From Pseudomonas hydrolytica (GTDB lineage Bacteria; Pseudomonadota; Gammaproteobacteria; Pseudomonadales; Pseudomonadaceae), in contig NZ_CP099397.1 of NCBI RefSeq assembly GCF_021495345.1, positions 4,216,001 to 4,280,000 on the forward strand: a stretch of DNA of 64,000 nucleotides, written 5' to 3'. Of the stretch, positions 54,417-64,000 are shown one piece after another. The first letter of the stretch is position 1. Each line of letters starts with the position of its first letter. A program made the translations under genes and the position numbers. A model generated the notes under the pieces. That model was not told the origin of the DNA, did no database searches, and saw only the letters and a list, made by a program, of their open reading frames with translations.

Positions 54417-56081
54417 ATGGCCTACTACCAGCAGCCGCACGACATCACTCGCCTGCCCGCCTGGCAAGCCCTGCAGCAACATCGCGCCGAGATGGCCGGC
54501 TTCAGCATGCGCGAAGCCTTCGCCGGCGATCCCCGCCGCTTCCAGCGCTTTTCCCTCGACAGCTGCGGCCTGCTGCTGGACTACTCGAAGAACCTGATCA
54601 CCGAAAAAAGCCTCGAGCTGCTGATTCAGCTGGCGGAACAGGCCGACCTGCACGAGGCCATCGCGGCCCTGTACAACGGCGAGCGGGTCAATGCCTCGGA
54701 AGGCCGCGCCGCGCTGCACACGGCGCTGCGCAGCCCCATCGGTCGCCGCCTGCTGGTCGATGGCAATGACATCATCCCCGAGGTGCACCGCGTGCTGAAC
54801 CAGGTCACCGAACTGGTCAGTCGCATTCACAGCGGTCTGTGGCGTGGCTACAGCGAGAAGCCGATCAAGGAAGTGGTGAACATCGGCATCGGCGGCTCCT
54901 TCCTCGGCCCGCAACTGGTCTCCGAGGCGCTACGCCCGTTCACCCAGCGCGGCGTGCGCTGCCACTACCTGGCCAATATCGACGGCAGCGAGTTCCGCGA
55001 ACTGACCGCCCGCCTCGATCCGGAAACCACCCTGTTCATCGTTTCCAGCAAGTCCTTCGGCACCCTGGAAACCCTCAAGAACACCCTGGCCGCACGCGAC
55101 TGGTACCTGGCCATGGGCGGCCCGGAAGAACAGTTGCACCGTCACTTCATCGCCGTGACCAGCAACCGCAAGGCGGCCATCGAGTTCGGCATCGGCGAGG
55201 AGAACATCTTCCCCATGTGGGACTGGGTCGGCGGCCGCTACTCGCTGTGGTCGGCCATCGGCCTGCCCATCGCCCTGGCCATCGGCGTATCCAACTTCAA
55301 GGAGCTACTGGCCGGCGCCTACGCCATGGACGAGCACTTCACCCAGGCACCATTGGCCGAGAACATGCCGGTGCTGATGGCGCTGCTAGGCGTCTGGTAC
55401 ACCAATTTCTGGGGCGCGCAGAGCCACGCGATCCTGCCGTACGACCACTACCTGCGCAATTTCACCAAGCACCTGCAGCAGCTGGACATGGAGTCCAACG
55501 GCAAGAGCGTGCGCCAGGACGGCACGCCGCTGGACATCGCCACAGGCCCGATCATCTGGGGCGGCGTCGGCTGCAACGGCCAGCATGCCTACCACCAGCT
55601 GCTGCACCAGGGCCGCCTGCTGGTGCCGGCGGACTTCATCGTCCCGGTCAACAGCTACAACCCGCTGTCCGACCATCATCAGTGGCTGTTCGCCAACTGC
55701 CTGTCGCAGGCCCAGGCGCTGATGCAGGGCAAGACCCGCGAGGAGGCCGAGGCCGAGCTGCGCGCCAAGGGGCTGAGCGAAGACGAGGTGCAGCGCCTGG
55801 CGCCGCACAAGGTGATCCCCGGCAACCGGCCGAGCAACATCCTGGTGATGAACCGCATCGCGCCGTTCAACCTCGGTGCGCTGGTGGCGCTGTACGAGCA
55901 CAAGGTGTTCGTGCAGAGCGCCATCTGGGGCATCAACGCCTTCGACCAATGGGGCGTGGAACTGGGCAAGGAAATGGGCAAGGAAGTCTACCAGCGCCTC
56001 ACCGGCGCCAGTGGCGAACCGGCCAGCGACGCCTCCACCCAGGGCCTGATCGAGCACTTCCGTTCGCAGCATCGCGGCTGA
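54417..56081 (+). CDS. pgi: Glucose-6-phosphate isomerase
   Basis: Pgi interconverts glucose-6-phosphate and fructose-6-phosphate, in pseudomonads mainly for gluconeogenesis and the EDEMP cycle. The 554-residue enzyme has [24 protein letters not shown], the signature [18 protein letters not shown], the catalytic-region [18 protein letters not shown] and [17 protein letters not shown] site precedes the ATG. It is preceded by a terminator, so it has its own promoter. Confidence 0.96.
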   Translation: MAYYQQPHDITRLPAWQALQQHRAEMAGFSMREAFAGDPRRFQRFSLDSCGLLLDYSKNLITEKSLELLIQLAEQADLHEAIAALYNGERVNASEGRAALHTALRSPIGRRLLVDGNDIIPEVHRVLNQVTELVSRIHSGLWRGYSEKPIKEVVNIGIGGSFLGPQLVSEALRPFTQRGVRCHYLANIDGSEFRELTARLDPETTLFIVSSKSFGTLETLKNTLAARDWYLAMGGPEEQLHRHFIAVTSNRKAAIEFGIGEENIFPMWDWVGGRYSLWSAIGLPIALAIGVSNFKELLAGAYAMDEHFTQAPLAENMPVLMALLGVWYTNFWGAQSHAILPYDHYLRNFTKHLQQLDMESNGKSVRQDGTPLDIATGPIIWGGVGCNGQHAYHQLLHQGRLLVPADFIVPVNSYNPLSDHHQWLFANCLSQAQALMQGKTREEAEAELRAKGLSEDEVQRLAPHKVIPGNRPSNILVMNRIAPFNLGALVALYEHKVFVQSAIWGINAFDQWGVELGKEMGKEVYQRLTGASGEPASDASTQGLIEHFRSQHRG

Positions 56082-56109
56082 CCGCCCTGCCGCGGGCGCA
56101 TGCGTGCGC

Positions 56110-56260
56110 CTAGCGGCAGAAGCGCTGCCAGTACTCCGCCGGCGTCACCCCCAGGGCCCGGCTGAAGGCATGCCGGAGGTTGTATGCACTTTCGAAACCG
56201 CTGCGCTACGGCGGGGCGACCCGTCGTCTGGTCGCCGCGCAGCTGGAACATGCGCCCGCC
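56110..56260 (-). pseudogene. AraC-family regulator remnant (C-terminal HTH)
   Basis: On the minus strand, 56110-56205 reads GFESAYNLRHAFSRALGVTP, then AEYWQRFCR and a stop, the end of an AraC/XylS HTH domain. An in-frame stop (56206-56208) lies upstream. A second frame continues the likeness (FQLRGDQTTGRPAVAQR), suggesting a frameshift and loss of the rest. No promoter-proximal part is present. Confidence 0.7.
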
Positions 56261-56371
56261 GGCTCGGTCAATCCTGTCAGGGGGCAAATCGAGTTGCATA
56301 GCCCTTGAACCTGCACGGGCTTGGATGCACCCTTGGACCTGTTGCGGACAAACAATTACAAGGACCCCGCC

Positions 56372-58309
56372 ATGTTCGAGATCACCCGTCACCCCGTGGC
56401 CGACGCGGTGCGCCAGCGTGCACACCTGGATAACGACGCCTATCTGCGCCTGTACCAGCAGTCCGTCGAGCAACCCGATACCTTCTGGGCCGAGCAGGCC
56501 AAGGCCTTCCTCACCTGGTTCAAGCCCTGGGATCAGGTCCACAGCAGCGACCTGAAGCAGGGCCGCGCCGAGTGGTTCAAGGGCGGCCAGCTCAATGTCG
56601 CCTACAACTGCATCGACCGCCATCTGCAACAGCGCGGCGAGCAGGTCGCCATCATCTGGGAAGGCGACAACCCGGCCGAGTCGGCGCACATCACCTATAA
56701 CAAGCTGCACCACAACGTCAGCCGCCTGGCCAACGTGCTCAAACGCCGCGGCGTGAAGAAGGGCGACCGGGTATGCATCTACATGCCGATGGTGCCGGAG
56801 GCGGCCTACGCCATGCTGGCCTGCGCACGCATCGGCGCGGTGCATTCGGTGGTATTCGGCGGCTTCTCCCCGGATGCCCTGCGCGATCGCATTCTCGATG
56901 CCGACTGCCGCACCGTGATCACCGCCGACGAGGGTGTGCGCGGCGGCAAGTACATCCCATTGAAGAACAACGTCGACAAGGCCCTGCAGAGCTGCCCGAA
57001 CGTCTCCACCGTGGTGGTGGTCGAGCGCACCCAGGGTGACGTGGCCTGGGTGGAGGGCCGTGACCTCTGGTACCACCAGGCGCTCAAGGAGGTCGATGCC
57101 GACTGCCCGGCCGAGCCGATGGATGCCGAAGACCCGCTGTTCATCCTCTACACCTCGGGCTCGACCGGCAAACCCAAGGGCGTGCTGCATACCACTGGCG
57201 GCTATCTGCTCGGCGCGGCCATGACCCACAAGTACGTGTTCGACTACCACGAGGGCGACGTCTACTGGTGCACCGCCGATGTCGGCTGGGTCACCGGGCA
57301 CAGCTACATCGTCTACGGCCCGCTGGCCAACGCCGCCACCACCCTGATGTTCGAGGGCGTGCCCAACTACCCGGATGCCTCGCGCTTCTGGCAGGTGATC
57401 GACAAGCACCAGGTCAACACCTTCTACACCGCTCCCACCGCCCTGCGTGCACTGATGCGCGAAGGCGAGGCGCCGGTCAAAGCCACCTCGCGTTCGAGCC
57501 TGCGTCTGCTCGGCACGGTGGGCGAGCCGATCAACCCCGAAGCCTGGGAATGGTATTTCCATGTGGTCGGCGACATGCGCTGCCCCATCGTCGACACCTG
57601 GTGGCAGACCGAAACCGGCTCCATCCTGATCACCCCGCTGCCCGGCGCCACCGACCTCAAACCCGGCTCGGCGACCCGCCCCTTCTTTGGCGTACAGCCG
57701 GTGCTGCTCGATGAGCAGGGCAAGGAGATCGAAGGCCCAGGCGCCGGCGTGCTGGCGATCAAGGCCAGCTGGCCGAGCCAGATTCGCAGCGTCTACGGCG
57801 ATCACCAGCGCATGGTCGATACCTACTTCAAGCCCTACCCCGGTTACTACTTCACCGGCGACGGCGCGCGCCGCGACGAGGACGGCTACTACTGGATCAC
57901 CGGCCGTGTCGATGACGTGATCAACGTCTCGGGGCACCGCATCGGCACTGCCGAGGTGGAAAGCGCCCTGGTGCTACACGACGCGGTGGCCGAGGCGGCG
58001 GTGGTCGGCTACCCGCATGACGTGAAAGGCCAGGGCATCTACGCCTATGTCACCCTGATGAACGGCCAGGAACCTTCCGACGAGCTGAAGAAGGATCTGC
58101 TGGCCCTGGTCGGCAAGGAGATCGGCAGCTTCGCCAAGCCGGAGCTGATCCAGTGGGCGCCGGGCCTGCCCAAGACCCGCTCGGGCAAGATCATGCGGCG
58201 CATCCTGCGCAAGATCGCCTGCAACGAGCTGGAGAACATGGGCGACACCTCGACCCTGGCCGACCCCAGCGTGGTCGACAGCCTGATCGATCAGCGCCTC
58301 AACCGCTGA
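56372..58309 (+). CDS. acsB: Acetyl-CoA synthetase (acsB-like)
   Basis: It activates acetate to acetyl-CoA via acetyl-AMP. The 645-residue ANL enzyme has [19 protein letters not shown], the P-loop [61 protein letters not shown] and the acetylatable lysine in [15 protein letters not shown] at 56372 gives a canonical start and the same length as P. aeruginosa PA4733, which also follows pgi. A related acetate enzyme, thiolase, lies 1 kb downstream. Confidence 0.95.
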   Translation: MFEITRHPVADAVRQRAHLDNDAYLRLYQQSVEQPDTFWAEQAKAFLTWFKPWDQVHSSDLKQGRAEWFKGGQLNVAYNCIDRHLQQRGEQVAIIWEGDNPAESAHITYNKLHHNVSRLANVLKRRGVKKGDRVCIYMPMVPEAAYAMLACARIGAVHSVVFGGFSPDALRDRILDADCRTVITADEGVRGGKYIPLKNNVDKALQSCPNVSTVVVVERTQGDVAWVEGRDLWYHQALKEVDADCPAEPMDAEDPLFILYTSGSTGKPKGVLHTTGGYLLGAAMTHKYVFDYHEGDVYWCTADVGWVTGHSYIVYGPLANAATTLMFEGVPNYPDASRFWQVIDKHQVNTFYTAPTALRALMREGEAPVKATSRSSLRLLGTVGEPINPEAWEWYFHVVGDMRCPIVDTWWQTETGSILITPLPGATDLKPGSATRPFFGVQPVLLDEQGKEIEGPGAGVLAIKASWPSQIRSVYGDHQRMVDTYFKPYPGYYFTGDGARRDEDGYYWITGRVDDVINVSGHRIGTAEVESALVLHDAVAEAAVVGYPHDVKGQGIYAYVTLMNGQEPSDELKKDLLALVGKEIGSFAKPELIQWAPGLPKTRSGKIMRRILRKIACNELENMGDTSTLADPSVVDSLIDQRLNR

Positions 58310-58316
58310 GCCCACC

Positions 58317-58384
58317 GTAGGGTGCGCCGTGCGCACCAGGTCACTCGCCGCAGCGCATGAAGGTGCGCGCGGTGCACCCTGCGG
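58317..58384. repeat. REP-like inverted repeat, GTAGGGTGCGCC family, copy 2
   Basis: GTAGGGTGCGCCGTGCGCACC (58317-58337) is mirrored by GGTGCGCGCGGTGCACCCTGC (58362-58382). It is the same family as 44963-45033 and again lies just after a stop codon. Confidence 0.7.
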
Positions 58385-58429
58385 ACCTCCGCCTTGCGTC
58401 TGCCGAGCCGAGGTTCGACACTGCGCAGC

Positions 58430-59296
58430 ATGGAAAGCCTACGTCGTCAGATCGAAAAACAGGTGCACAGCCTCACCGGCGCCTCGCTGGGCGTGCTCGA
58501 CCTCGACCAGCCGCGCGGTGATGCCGGCCTGTTCGGCCCCGAGTCGATGGTCTGGGAAGTCCACGCCGACTTTACCGCGATGATGGTCGGCGGCATCTCC
58601 GCCCTGCTCCTGCAGATGCTCCATCCGCTGGCTTTGGCCGGCGTGTGGGATCACTCCACCTTTCGCCAGGACATGCTCGGCCGCCTGCGCCGCACCAGCC
58701 TGTTCATCGCCGGCACCACCTACGGCGGGCTGCACGATGCCGAACAGCTGATCGACAAGGTGCGCCGCATCCACCTGCAGGTGACCGGCAGCGCGCCGGA
58801 CGGTCGCCCCTATCGCGCCAGCGATCCCGAGCTGCTGACCTGGGTGCATGTCTCCGAGGTCAGCCAGTTTCTCGCCGGCTACCTGCGCTACGTCGACCCG
58901 CAGCTGCCGGTGGCCGAGCAGGATCGCTACTACCGCGAAGTGGCGCTGATCGCCGAACGCCTCGGCGCGCAGGACGTGCCCCAATCGGCTCAGGCCATCG
59001 CCGACTATCTGCAGCGCCTGCGCCCGCAACTGCTCTGTGATGAGCGCACCCGCGAAGTGGTGCGACTGCTGTACGCCGCGCCGATGCCGAGCATTCTCGC
59101 CAAACCGTTCGGCAACCTGATGCTGCAGGCCGGCGTCGACCTGCTGCCGGACTGGGCCAGCGACCTGCTCGGCGAACAGCAGGCGGCCTGGCGCCGGCCC
59201 CTGATCCGCGCCAGCGTGCAACGCACCGCCAACGTGCTGCGCTGGGCCGTGCGCAACAGCGCTGCCCAGCGCGCGCGCCGTCGCCTGCAGCCCTAG
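58430..59296 (+). CDS. MpaB/DUF2236-family oxygenase-like protein
   Basis: The 288-residue protein matches the oxygenase-MpaB family (DUF2236): MVWEVHADFTAMMVGGISAL, LLQMLHPLALAGVWDHS, TTYGGLHDAEQLIDKVRRIH and WVHVSEVSQFLAGYLRY. The histidines are candidate haem ligands. Its substrate in Pseudomonas is unknown. ATG at 58430 was chosen to avoid the repeat just upstream. Confidence 0.85.
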   Translation: MESLRRQIEKQVHSLTGASLGVLDLDQPRGDAGLFGPESMVWEVHADFTAMMVGGISALLLQMLHPLALAGVWDHSTFRQDMLGRLRRTSLFIAGTTYGGLHDAEQLIDKVRRIHLQVTGSAPDGRPYRASDPELLTWVHVSEVSQFLAGYLRYVDPQLPVAEQDRYYREVALIAERLGAQDVPQSAQAIADYLQRLRPQLLCDERTREVVRLLYAAPMPSILAKPFGNLMLQAGVDLLPDWASDLLGEQQAAWRRPLIRASVQRTANVLRWAVRNSAAQRARRRLQP

Positions 59297-59380
59297 GAGG
59301 CGTGGCTGGCCGGTCACGGTCAGCCATGCGACCATCAGCCTCTTTCCGGTCATTGTCTGAACCGATTCGAGGACCAGCAT

Positions 59381-60562
59381 ATGCAAGACGTCGTCATCGT
59401 CGCCGCCACCCGCACCGCCATCGGCAGCTTCCAGGGCAGCCTGGCGGAGATTCCCGCGCCCGAACTCGGCGCCATCGTCATCAAGCGCCTGCTGGAGCAG
59501 ACCGGCCTCGATGCCGCCCAGGTCGATGAAGTCATCCTCGGCCAGGTGCTCACTGCTGGCTCCGGGCAGAACCCTGCACGCCAGGCCGCCATCCGCGCCG
59601 GCCTGCCCCATGCCGTACCGGCCATGACCCTGAACAAGGTCTGCGGCTCGGGCCTCAAGGCCCTGCACCTGGCCACCCAGGCCATTCGCTGCGGCGATGC
59701 CGAGGTGATCATCGCCGGCGGCATGGAAAACATGAGCCTGGCACCCTACGTGCTGCCCAAGGCGCGCACCGGCCTGCGCATGGGCCACGCCCAGTTGCAG
59801 GACAGCATGATCCTCGACGGCCTGTGGGATGCCTTCAACGATTACCACATGGGCATCACCGCCGAAAATCTGGTGGAGAAATACGGCATCAGCCGTGAAG
59901 CCCAGGACGCCTTCTCCGCCGAGTCGCAGCGCAAAGCCGTGGCCGCTATCGAGTCCGGTCGTTTCGACACAGAAATCACCCCGGTACTGATTCCACAGCG
60001 CAAGGGCGATCCTGTCGCCTTCGCCCGTGATGAGCAGCCGCGCGCCGGCACCACCGCCGAATCCCTGGCCAAGCTCAAGCCGGCGTTCAAAAAGGACGGC
60101 AGCGTCACCGCCGGCAACGCCTCCAGCCTCAACGACGGCGCCGCTGCCGTGCTGCTGATGAGCGCGAGCAAGGCGCAATCGCTGGGCCTGCCGGTGCTGG
60201 CGAAGATTGCCGGCTACGCCAATGCCGGCGTCGACCCGGCGATCATGGGTATCGCCCCGGTGTCGGCCACCCGCCGCTGCCTGGACAAGGCCGGCTGGAG
60301 CCTGGCCGATCTGGACCTGATCGAAGCCAACGAGGCCTTTGCTGCGCAGGCATTGTCGGTTGGCCAGGAGCTGGGCTGGGATGCCGACAAAGTCAACGTC
60401 AACGGCGGCGCCATCGCTCTGGGTCACCCCATTGGCGCCTCGGGCTGCCGCGTGCTGGTGACCCTGCTGCACGAGATGATCCGCCGCGACGCGAAGAAAG
60501 GTCTGGCCACCCTGTGCATCGGTGGCGGTCAGGGTGTGGCGCTGGCCATCGAGCGCAATTAA
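59381..60562 (+). CDS. Acetyl-CoA acetyltransferase (thiolase)
   Basis: It condenses two acetyl-CoA to acetoacetyl-CoA or runs in reverse. The 393-residue thiolase has nucleophilic Cys88 ([11 protein letters not shown]), [26 protein letters not shown] with the catalytic His and CIGGGQG with the second Cys. A short-chain biosynthetic/AtoB-type role is likely. It lies in the same direction as acsB and the MpaB-like gene, but with its own spacer. Confidence 0.93.
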   Translation: MQDVVIVAATRTAIGSFQGSLAEIPAPELGAIVIKRLLEQTGLDAAQVDEVILGQVLTAGSGQNPARQAAIRAGLPHAVPAMTLNKVCGSGLKALHLATQAIRCGDAEVIIAGGMENMSLAPYVLPKARTGLRMGHAQLQDSMILDGLWDAFNDYHMGITAENLVEKYGISREAQDAFSAESQRKAVAAIESGRFDTEITPVLIPQRKGDPVAFARDEQPRAGTTAESLAKLKPAFKKDGSVTAGNASSLNDGAAAVLLMSASKAQSLGLPVLAKIAGYANAGVDPAIMGIAPVSATRRCLDKAGWSLADLDLIEANEAFAAQALSVGQELGWDADKVNVNGGAIALGHPIGASGCRVLVTLLHEMIRRDAKKGLATLCIGGGQGVALAIERN

Positions 60563-60576
60563 GCAACCCGAACACC

Positions 60577-60636
60577 GTAGCCCGGATGCAATCCGGGGAG
60601 CCCATCCCGGGCTCCCCCCGGATTGCATCCGGGCTA
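60577..60636. repeat. REP inverted repeat, GTAGCCCGGATGCAATCCGG family
   Basis: A 60-bp near-perfect inverted repeat has left arm 60577-60603, right arm 60609-60636 and only a few loop bases. It is located 14 bp after the thiolase stop. A transcript would form a very stable stem and could act as a terminator or protect the mRNA 3' end. Confidence 0.8.
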
Positions 60637-60704
60637 CCTCATGGTGCTGAGGCGAGCGGTTTTCTTGATAAACTGCCGGCCTTCCTTTCTCCGAGACGCC
60701 GCGC

Positions 60705-61721
60705 ATGCCCTCTCTTGACCAGGCGCTGCGCGCCGCCCTCGACGCCCGCCAGAGTCTTCTGGCCGAACTGCATGCCCAGGGCACCGACTGCTACCGACTG
60801 TTCCATGGCAGCCAGGAAGGTGCGCCAGGCCTGACCGTCGACCGCTACGGCCCGCAGCTGCTGGTACAGAGCTTTCATCAGCCGTTGCAGGCAGATGATC
60901 TGCACAGCATCACCAGCAGCGTCGAAGCCCATCTAGGGCACCGCCTGCTGCCGGTCTACAACGACCGCTCCCAGGGCAACTCGCGCATCGACCGCGATCC
61001 GGCGCTATTTCTGGCCAGCGATGCCGCCCTCGAAGACCAGGTCGGCCACGAGTGGGGGCTGAACTACCGCGTGCGCGGCCGCCATGCCGGGCAGGATCCG
61101 CTGCTGTTTCTCGATCTGCGCAACGCCCGCGGCTGGGTCAAGGCCAACAGCGCTGGCAAGTCCGTGCTCAACCTGTTCGCCTACACCTGCGGCGTCGGCC
61201 TGTGCGCCGCGGCTGGCGGCGCACGCGAGGTGACCAACCTCGACTTCGCTCAGGGCAACCTGGCCGTGGGTCGCGAGAACGGCGAGCTGAATCCCGAATT
61301 GCCGAGCATGCAGTTCATTCAATCCGACTACTTCCCGGCCATCCGTCAGCTGGCCGATCTGCCGATCACCAGCCGCCGCGGGCAGAAGCTGTCGAGCTAT
61401 CCGCGCCTGCAACCACGCCAGTTCGATCTGGTTTTCCTCGACCCGCCGGCCTGGGCCAAGAGCGCCTTCGGCACGGTCGACCTGCTGCGCGACTACCAGA
61501 GCCTGCTCAAACCGGCGCTGCTGGCCACCGCAGAAGGCGGCACCCTGGTGTGCTGCAACAACCTGGCGAAGGTGGCGCTGGAGGACTGGCGCCAGCAGGT
61601 GCTGCGCTGCGCGGAGAAACTCGGCCGCCCGGTACGCGACTGCCAGGTGCTGACACCCGCCGCCGATTTCCCATCCACGGACGCCAGGCCGCCGCTGAAA
61701 ACCCTGATCCTGAGGCTCTAG
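60705..61721 (+). CDS. RlmI-like class I SAM-dependent methyltransferase
   Basis: The 338-residue protein resembles the RlmI/RlmK group of 23S rRNA cytosine methyltransferases: GLTVDRYGPQLLVQSFHQ, a Rossmann domain with VLNLFAYTCGVGLCAAAGGA (SAM motif) and FDLVFLDPPAWAKS. The N-terminal PUA-like part seems reduced. rRNA is the likely target; the position cannot be stated. Confidence 0.85.
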   Translation: MPSLDQALRAALDARQSLLAELHAQGTDCYRLFHGSQEGAPGLTVDRYGPQLLVQSFHQPLQADDLHSITSSVEAHLGHRLLPVYNDRSQGNSRIDRDPALFLASDAALEDQVGHEWGLNYRVRGRHAGQDPLLFLDLRNARGWVKANSAGKSVLNLFAYTCGVGLCAAAGGAREVTNLDFAQGNLAVGRENGELNPELPSMQFIQSDYFPAIRQLADLPITSRRGQKLSSYPRLQPRQFDLVFLDPPAWAKSAFGTVDLLRDYQSLLKPALLATAEGGTLVCCNNLAKVALEDWRQQVLRCAEKLGRPVRDCQVLTPAADFPSTDARPPLKTLILRL

Positions 61722-61825
61722 CCAGGCGCCGCCGGAGAAAAATGCGCGGGGTGCGGCACGCCCGGAACCGAACCGCCGTGCCATACTCCAAGGCATCTCT
61801 TCGTCTGGATAGATGACGCCCCGCC

Positions 61826-64000
61826 ATGCCCAAAGGACTGAAGCGCGCGCTGAGCGCCCTGTTGATCACCCTTTTCCTCTACAGCCTGATCGGCTTTCTG
61901 ATTCTGCCGGGCGTGGCCCTGCGCATCGCCAATCAGCAACTGGCGCAGCTCGCCACGGTGCCCGCGTCGCTGCAGCGACTGCAGCTCAACCCGTTCAGCC
62001 TCGAACTCAGCCTCTGGGGCCTGCGCATCGGCGATGCCGAGCAGGAACATCTGGGCTTCCAGCGTCTGTACGCCAATCTCGAGCTGGACAGCCTGTGGAG
62101 CGGCGCACTGCACCTGGCGCAGGTGGAACTCGATGGCGCCCGCACCGAGGTGCTGTTCGCCAAGGACGGCACGCTGAACCTGACGCAGCTGTTCCGCCTG
62201 CCGGAAAGCTCGGCGCAGAACGAGGACAGCGACAGCGAGCCTTTCCCGCTGCGCATCGACAACCTTCACCTGCGCGAGAAGGCGCTGCACTTCCAGGACC
62301 TGCGCCCCAGCGAGCCGGTGGAATTCGCCTACGATGCGCTGGATGTGGAGCTGCACAACCTCAGCACCCTGGCTGGCGACAACGCCAGGATGACGCTCAC
62401 CGCACGTGGCCCGTACGGCGGGCATGTCGACTGGCAGGGTCAGGTCAGCCTGAGCCCGCTCACCTCCAGCGGCAGCCTGCAGATCACCGACGGCCGCCTG
62501 CGCGCCTTCTGGCCCTACGTGCGCGACGCCCTGCCGCTGGTGCTCAAGGAGGGTGAGGTCGATCTCAGCAGCGACTACCGACTGGACCTGTCCAAGGGCA
62601 CCGAACTGCAGCTGAGCAAGATCAAGGTGCAGTTGGCCCCCTTCGCCATCGACGATCCGTCGGGCAAGCCGCTGGTACGCCTGCAACGCCTGGATATCGA
62701 CAACAGCAGCCTCGATCTGGCCAAACAACAGGTGGTGATCGGCCAGGTACGCAGCCAGGGCCTGGAGGCCTGGGCGGCACGTGAGGCCGACGGCCAGCTG
62801 GACTGGCAGAAGCTGTTCGCCAAACCCGACGCCGCCGAGAGCGAAGCGCCCAAGCCCGCGGCGTCGCCCGGCGAGAGCAAGCCCTGGCAGGTGCTGCTGC
62901 AGGATGTACAGCTGCGTGACTACAAGGCCCACCTGGCCGACCGCGTACCGCAGCAGGAAGTGGCCGTGGATGTCGGCCCGCTGAACCTCGACCTGAAGAA
63001 CTTCGACAGCCTCGGCGACAAGCCTTTCGAGCTCAGGCTCGATAGCGGCCTGGGCAGGCAGGGCAAATTGCAGGCGTCGGGTACGGTGCAACTGAGCCCG
63101 ACCAGCGCACAGCTCAAGGTCGCCACCCAGGACATCGACCTGCGCCTGGCGCAGGCCTATCTGAGCCCCTTCATTCGCCTCGAACTGCGCAGCGGCCTGC
63201 TCGGCAGCGACCTCGACGTGCAGCTCAAGAGCACCGAGCCCTTGGCGCTCAGCGTCAGCGGCAACGCCAGGGTCGATCAGCTGCACACCCTCGATACCCT
63301 GCGCGAACGCGATTTCGTGCGCTGGAAGCAGGTGCGAGTCAACGGTCTCGACTATCGACATGGCCAAAGTCTGGCCATCGAACGCGTCGAACTGGATCAG
63401 CCCTATGCGCGCTTCGTGATCAACGAGAACCTGACCACCAACGTCAGCGAACTGATCGTGCCGCAACCGGCGACACCGAACGAGAGCAAGGCGGATGCCG
63501 GCAAGCCTTTGGCGATCCGCATCGGCGGCGTGGCCATCAATGACGGCTCGGCCAACTTCGCCGACTTCAGCCTGACGCCCAGCTTCGCCACCGCCATTCA
63601 GCAGATGAACGGGCGCATCGGCGTGCTCGACAACCAGAAGCCGCAAGCGGCCAGCGTGGACATCCAGGGCAAGGTGGACCGCTACGCGCCGATGAGCATC
63701 AAGGGCAAGCTGACGCCTTTCGATCCGCTCAACAGCCTGGATATCGCCACCAGCTTCAAGAACGTCGAGCTGACCACCATCACCCCCTATTCCGGCAAGT
63801 TCGCCGGCTACCGCATCCGCAAGGGTCGTCTCAACCTGGACCTGCACTACCGTATCGAGAAGGGCCAGCTCAACGCCGAGAACAAGGTGCTGGTGGAAAA
63901 CCTGCAGTTGGGCGAGCGAGTCGACAGCCCGGACGCGGTCGATCTGCCGATTCGCCTGGCGGTCGCCCTGCTCAAGGACACCCAGGGCCGCATATCCATC
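61826..64000 (+). CDS. DUF748/AsmA-like envelope protein, 3' end cut off by the window
   Basis: The frame is open to the window end (725 residues visible). It has one N-terminal membrane helix (ALLITLFLYSLIGFLILPGV), then long repeating beta-strand units typical of AsmA/DUF748 proteins (LQRLQLNPFSLELSLWGLRI, FELRLDSGLGRQGKLQASG). AsmA-like proteins bridge the periplasm and help move phospholipids to the outer membrane. It corresponds in place to PA4735. ATG at 61826 gives MPKGLKRALSALL. Confidence 0.88.
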   Translation, partial: MPKGLKRALSALLITLFLYSLIGFLILPGVALRIANQQLAQLATVPASLQRLQLNPFSLELSLWGLRIGDAEQEHLGFQRLYANLELDSLWSGALHLAQVELDGARTEVLFAKDGTLNLTQLFRLPESSAQNEDSDSEPFPLRIDNLHLREKALHFQDLRPSEPVEFAYDALDVELHNLSTLAGDNARMTLTARGPYGGHVDWQGQVSLSPLTSSGSLQITDGRLRAFWPYVRDALPLVLKEGEVDLSSDYRLDLSKGTELQLSKIKVQLAPFAIDDPSGKPLVRLQRLDIDNSSLDLAKQQVVIGQVRSQGLEAWAAREADGQLDWQKLFAKPDAAESEAPKPAASPGESKPWQVLLQDVQLRDYKAHLADRVPQQEVAVDVGPLNLDLKNFDSLGDKPFELRLDSGLGRQGKLQASGTVQLSPTSAQLKVATQDIDLRLAQAYLSPFIRLELRSGLLGSDLDVQLKSTEPLALSVSGNARVDQLHTLDTLRERDFVRWKQVRVNGLDYRHGQSLAIERVELDQPYARFVINENLTTNVSELIVPQPATPNESKADAGKPLAIRIGGVAINDGSANFADFSLTPSFATAIQQMNGRIGVLDNQKPQAASVDIQGKVDRYAPMSIKGKLTPFDPLNSLDIATSFKNVELTTITPYSGKFAGYRIRKGRLNLDLHYRIEKGQLNAENKVLVENLQLGERVDSPDAVDLPIRLAVALLKDTQGRISI

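Noticed and set aside
55988..57937. 649-codon minus-strand open frame over acsB
   Set aside because: Antisense shadow of acsB; only its end touches the AraC remnant, which is in a different frame.
58439..60784. 781-codon minus-strand open frame
   Set aside because: Antisense to the MpaB-like and thiolase genes, both of which have clear family motifs.

Overview
This is a Pseudomonas chromosome segment. The outer parts carry core genes in the order known from P. aeruginosa around PA4667-PA4673 and PA4722-PA4735 (TPR gene, lolB, ispE, two tRNA-Gln, prs, rplY, pth, ychF; then aminotransferase, dksA, gluQ, cbrX-cbrA-cbrB, crcZ, pcnB, folK, panBC, pgi, acsB). GC-rich codon use and a CrcZ-type small RNA fit the genus. 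The lack of panD between panC and pgi, and the repeat families present, argue against P. aeruginosa itself; a relative such as the P. mendocina/oleovorans group is possible but unproven.

Region 1 (1-6279) is core housekeeping: outer-membrane lipoprotein insertion, isoprenoid and PRPP synthesis, and translation factors.

Region 2 (about 6271-27299) is a 21-kb genomic island inserted at the 3' end of ychF. It starts with a P4-type integrase and ends with an AlpA-like regulator, a plasmid-type RepA gene with 22/23-bp iterons, and an imperfect copy of the last codons of ychF. Its cargo is defence-like. A type I restriction-modification operon (hsdR...hsdM) has three extra genes nested in it by 4-bp overlaps: a PHP-plus-SMC-type ATPase, an AlbA_2/Schlafen-like protein and a PrrC-like ATPase with an R-x3-E...H triad. 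Next to it are a 600-bp noncoding block full of 22-bp-pitched repeats, a divergent HTH/Lon-like AAA pair, and a five-gene operon facing a restriction-controller-like regulator with four half-sites 15 bp apart.

Region 3 (28239-37904) is a filamentous (Pf-like) prophage inserted in tRNA-Met, bounded by a 48-bp direct repeat. Its order (repressor, excisionase-like gene, structural genes, zot, rep, integrase, toxin-antitoxin) follows Pf4. It seems damaged: a gV-like ssDNA-binding domain is fused in frame to the C-terminus of an adsorption protein, no major coat gene is visible, and zot and rep overlap by 199 nt. At its left end it carries an AT-rich gene for a protein with a PD-(D/E)XK nuclease signature.

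Region 4 (37936-64000) returns to the core chromosome: small envelope proteins, a stand-alone protein resembling the N-terminal domain of class III lanthipeptide synthetases, then the dksA-cbrAB-crcZ-pcnB-panBC-pgi-acsB block, a thiolase, an rRNA-methyltransferase-like gene and a truncated DUF748/AsmA-like gene. An AraC-family remnant lies between pgi and acsB, and REP-like inverted repeats sit between several genes.
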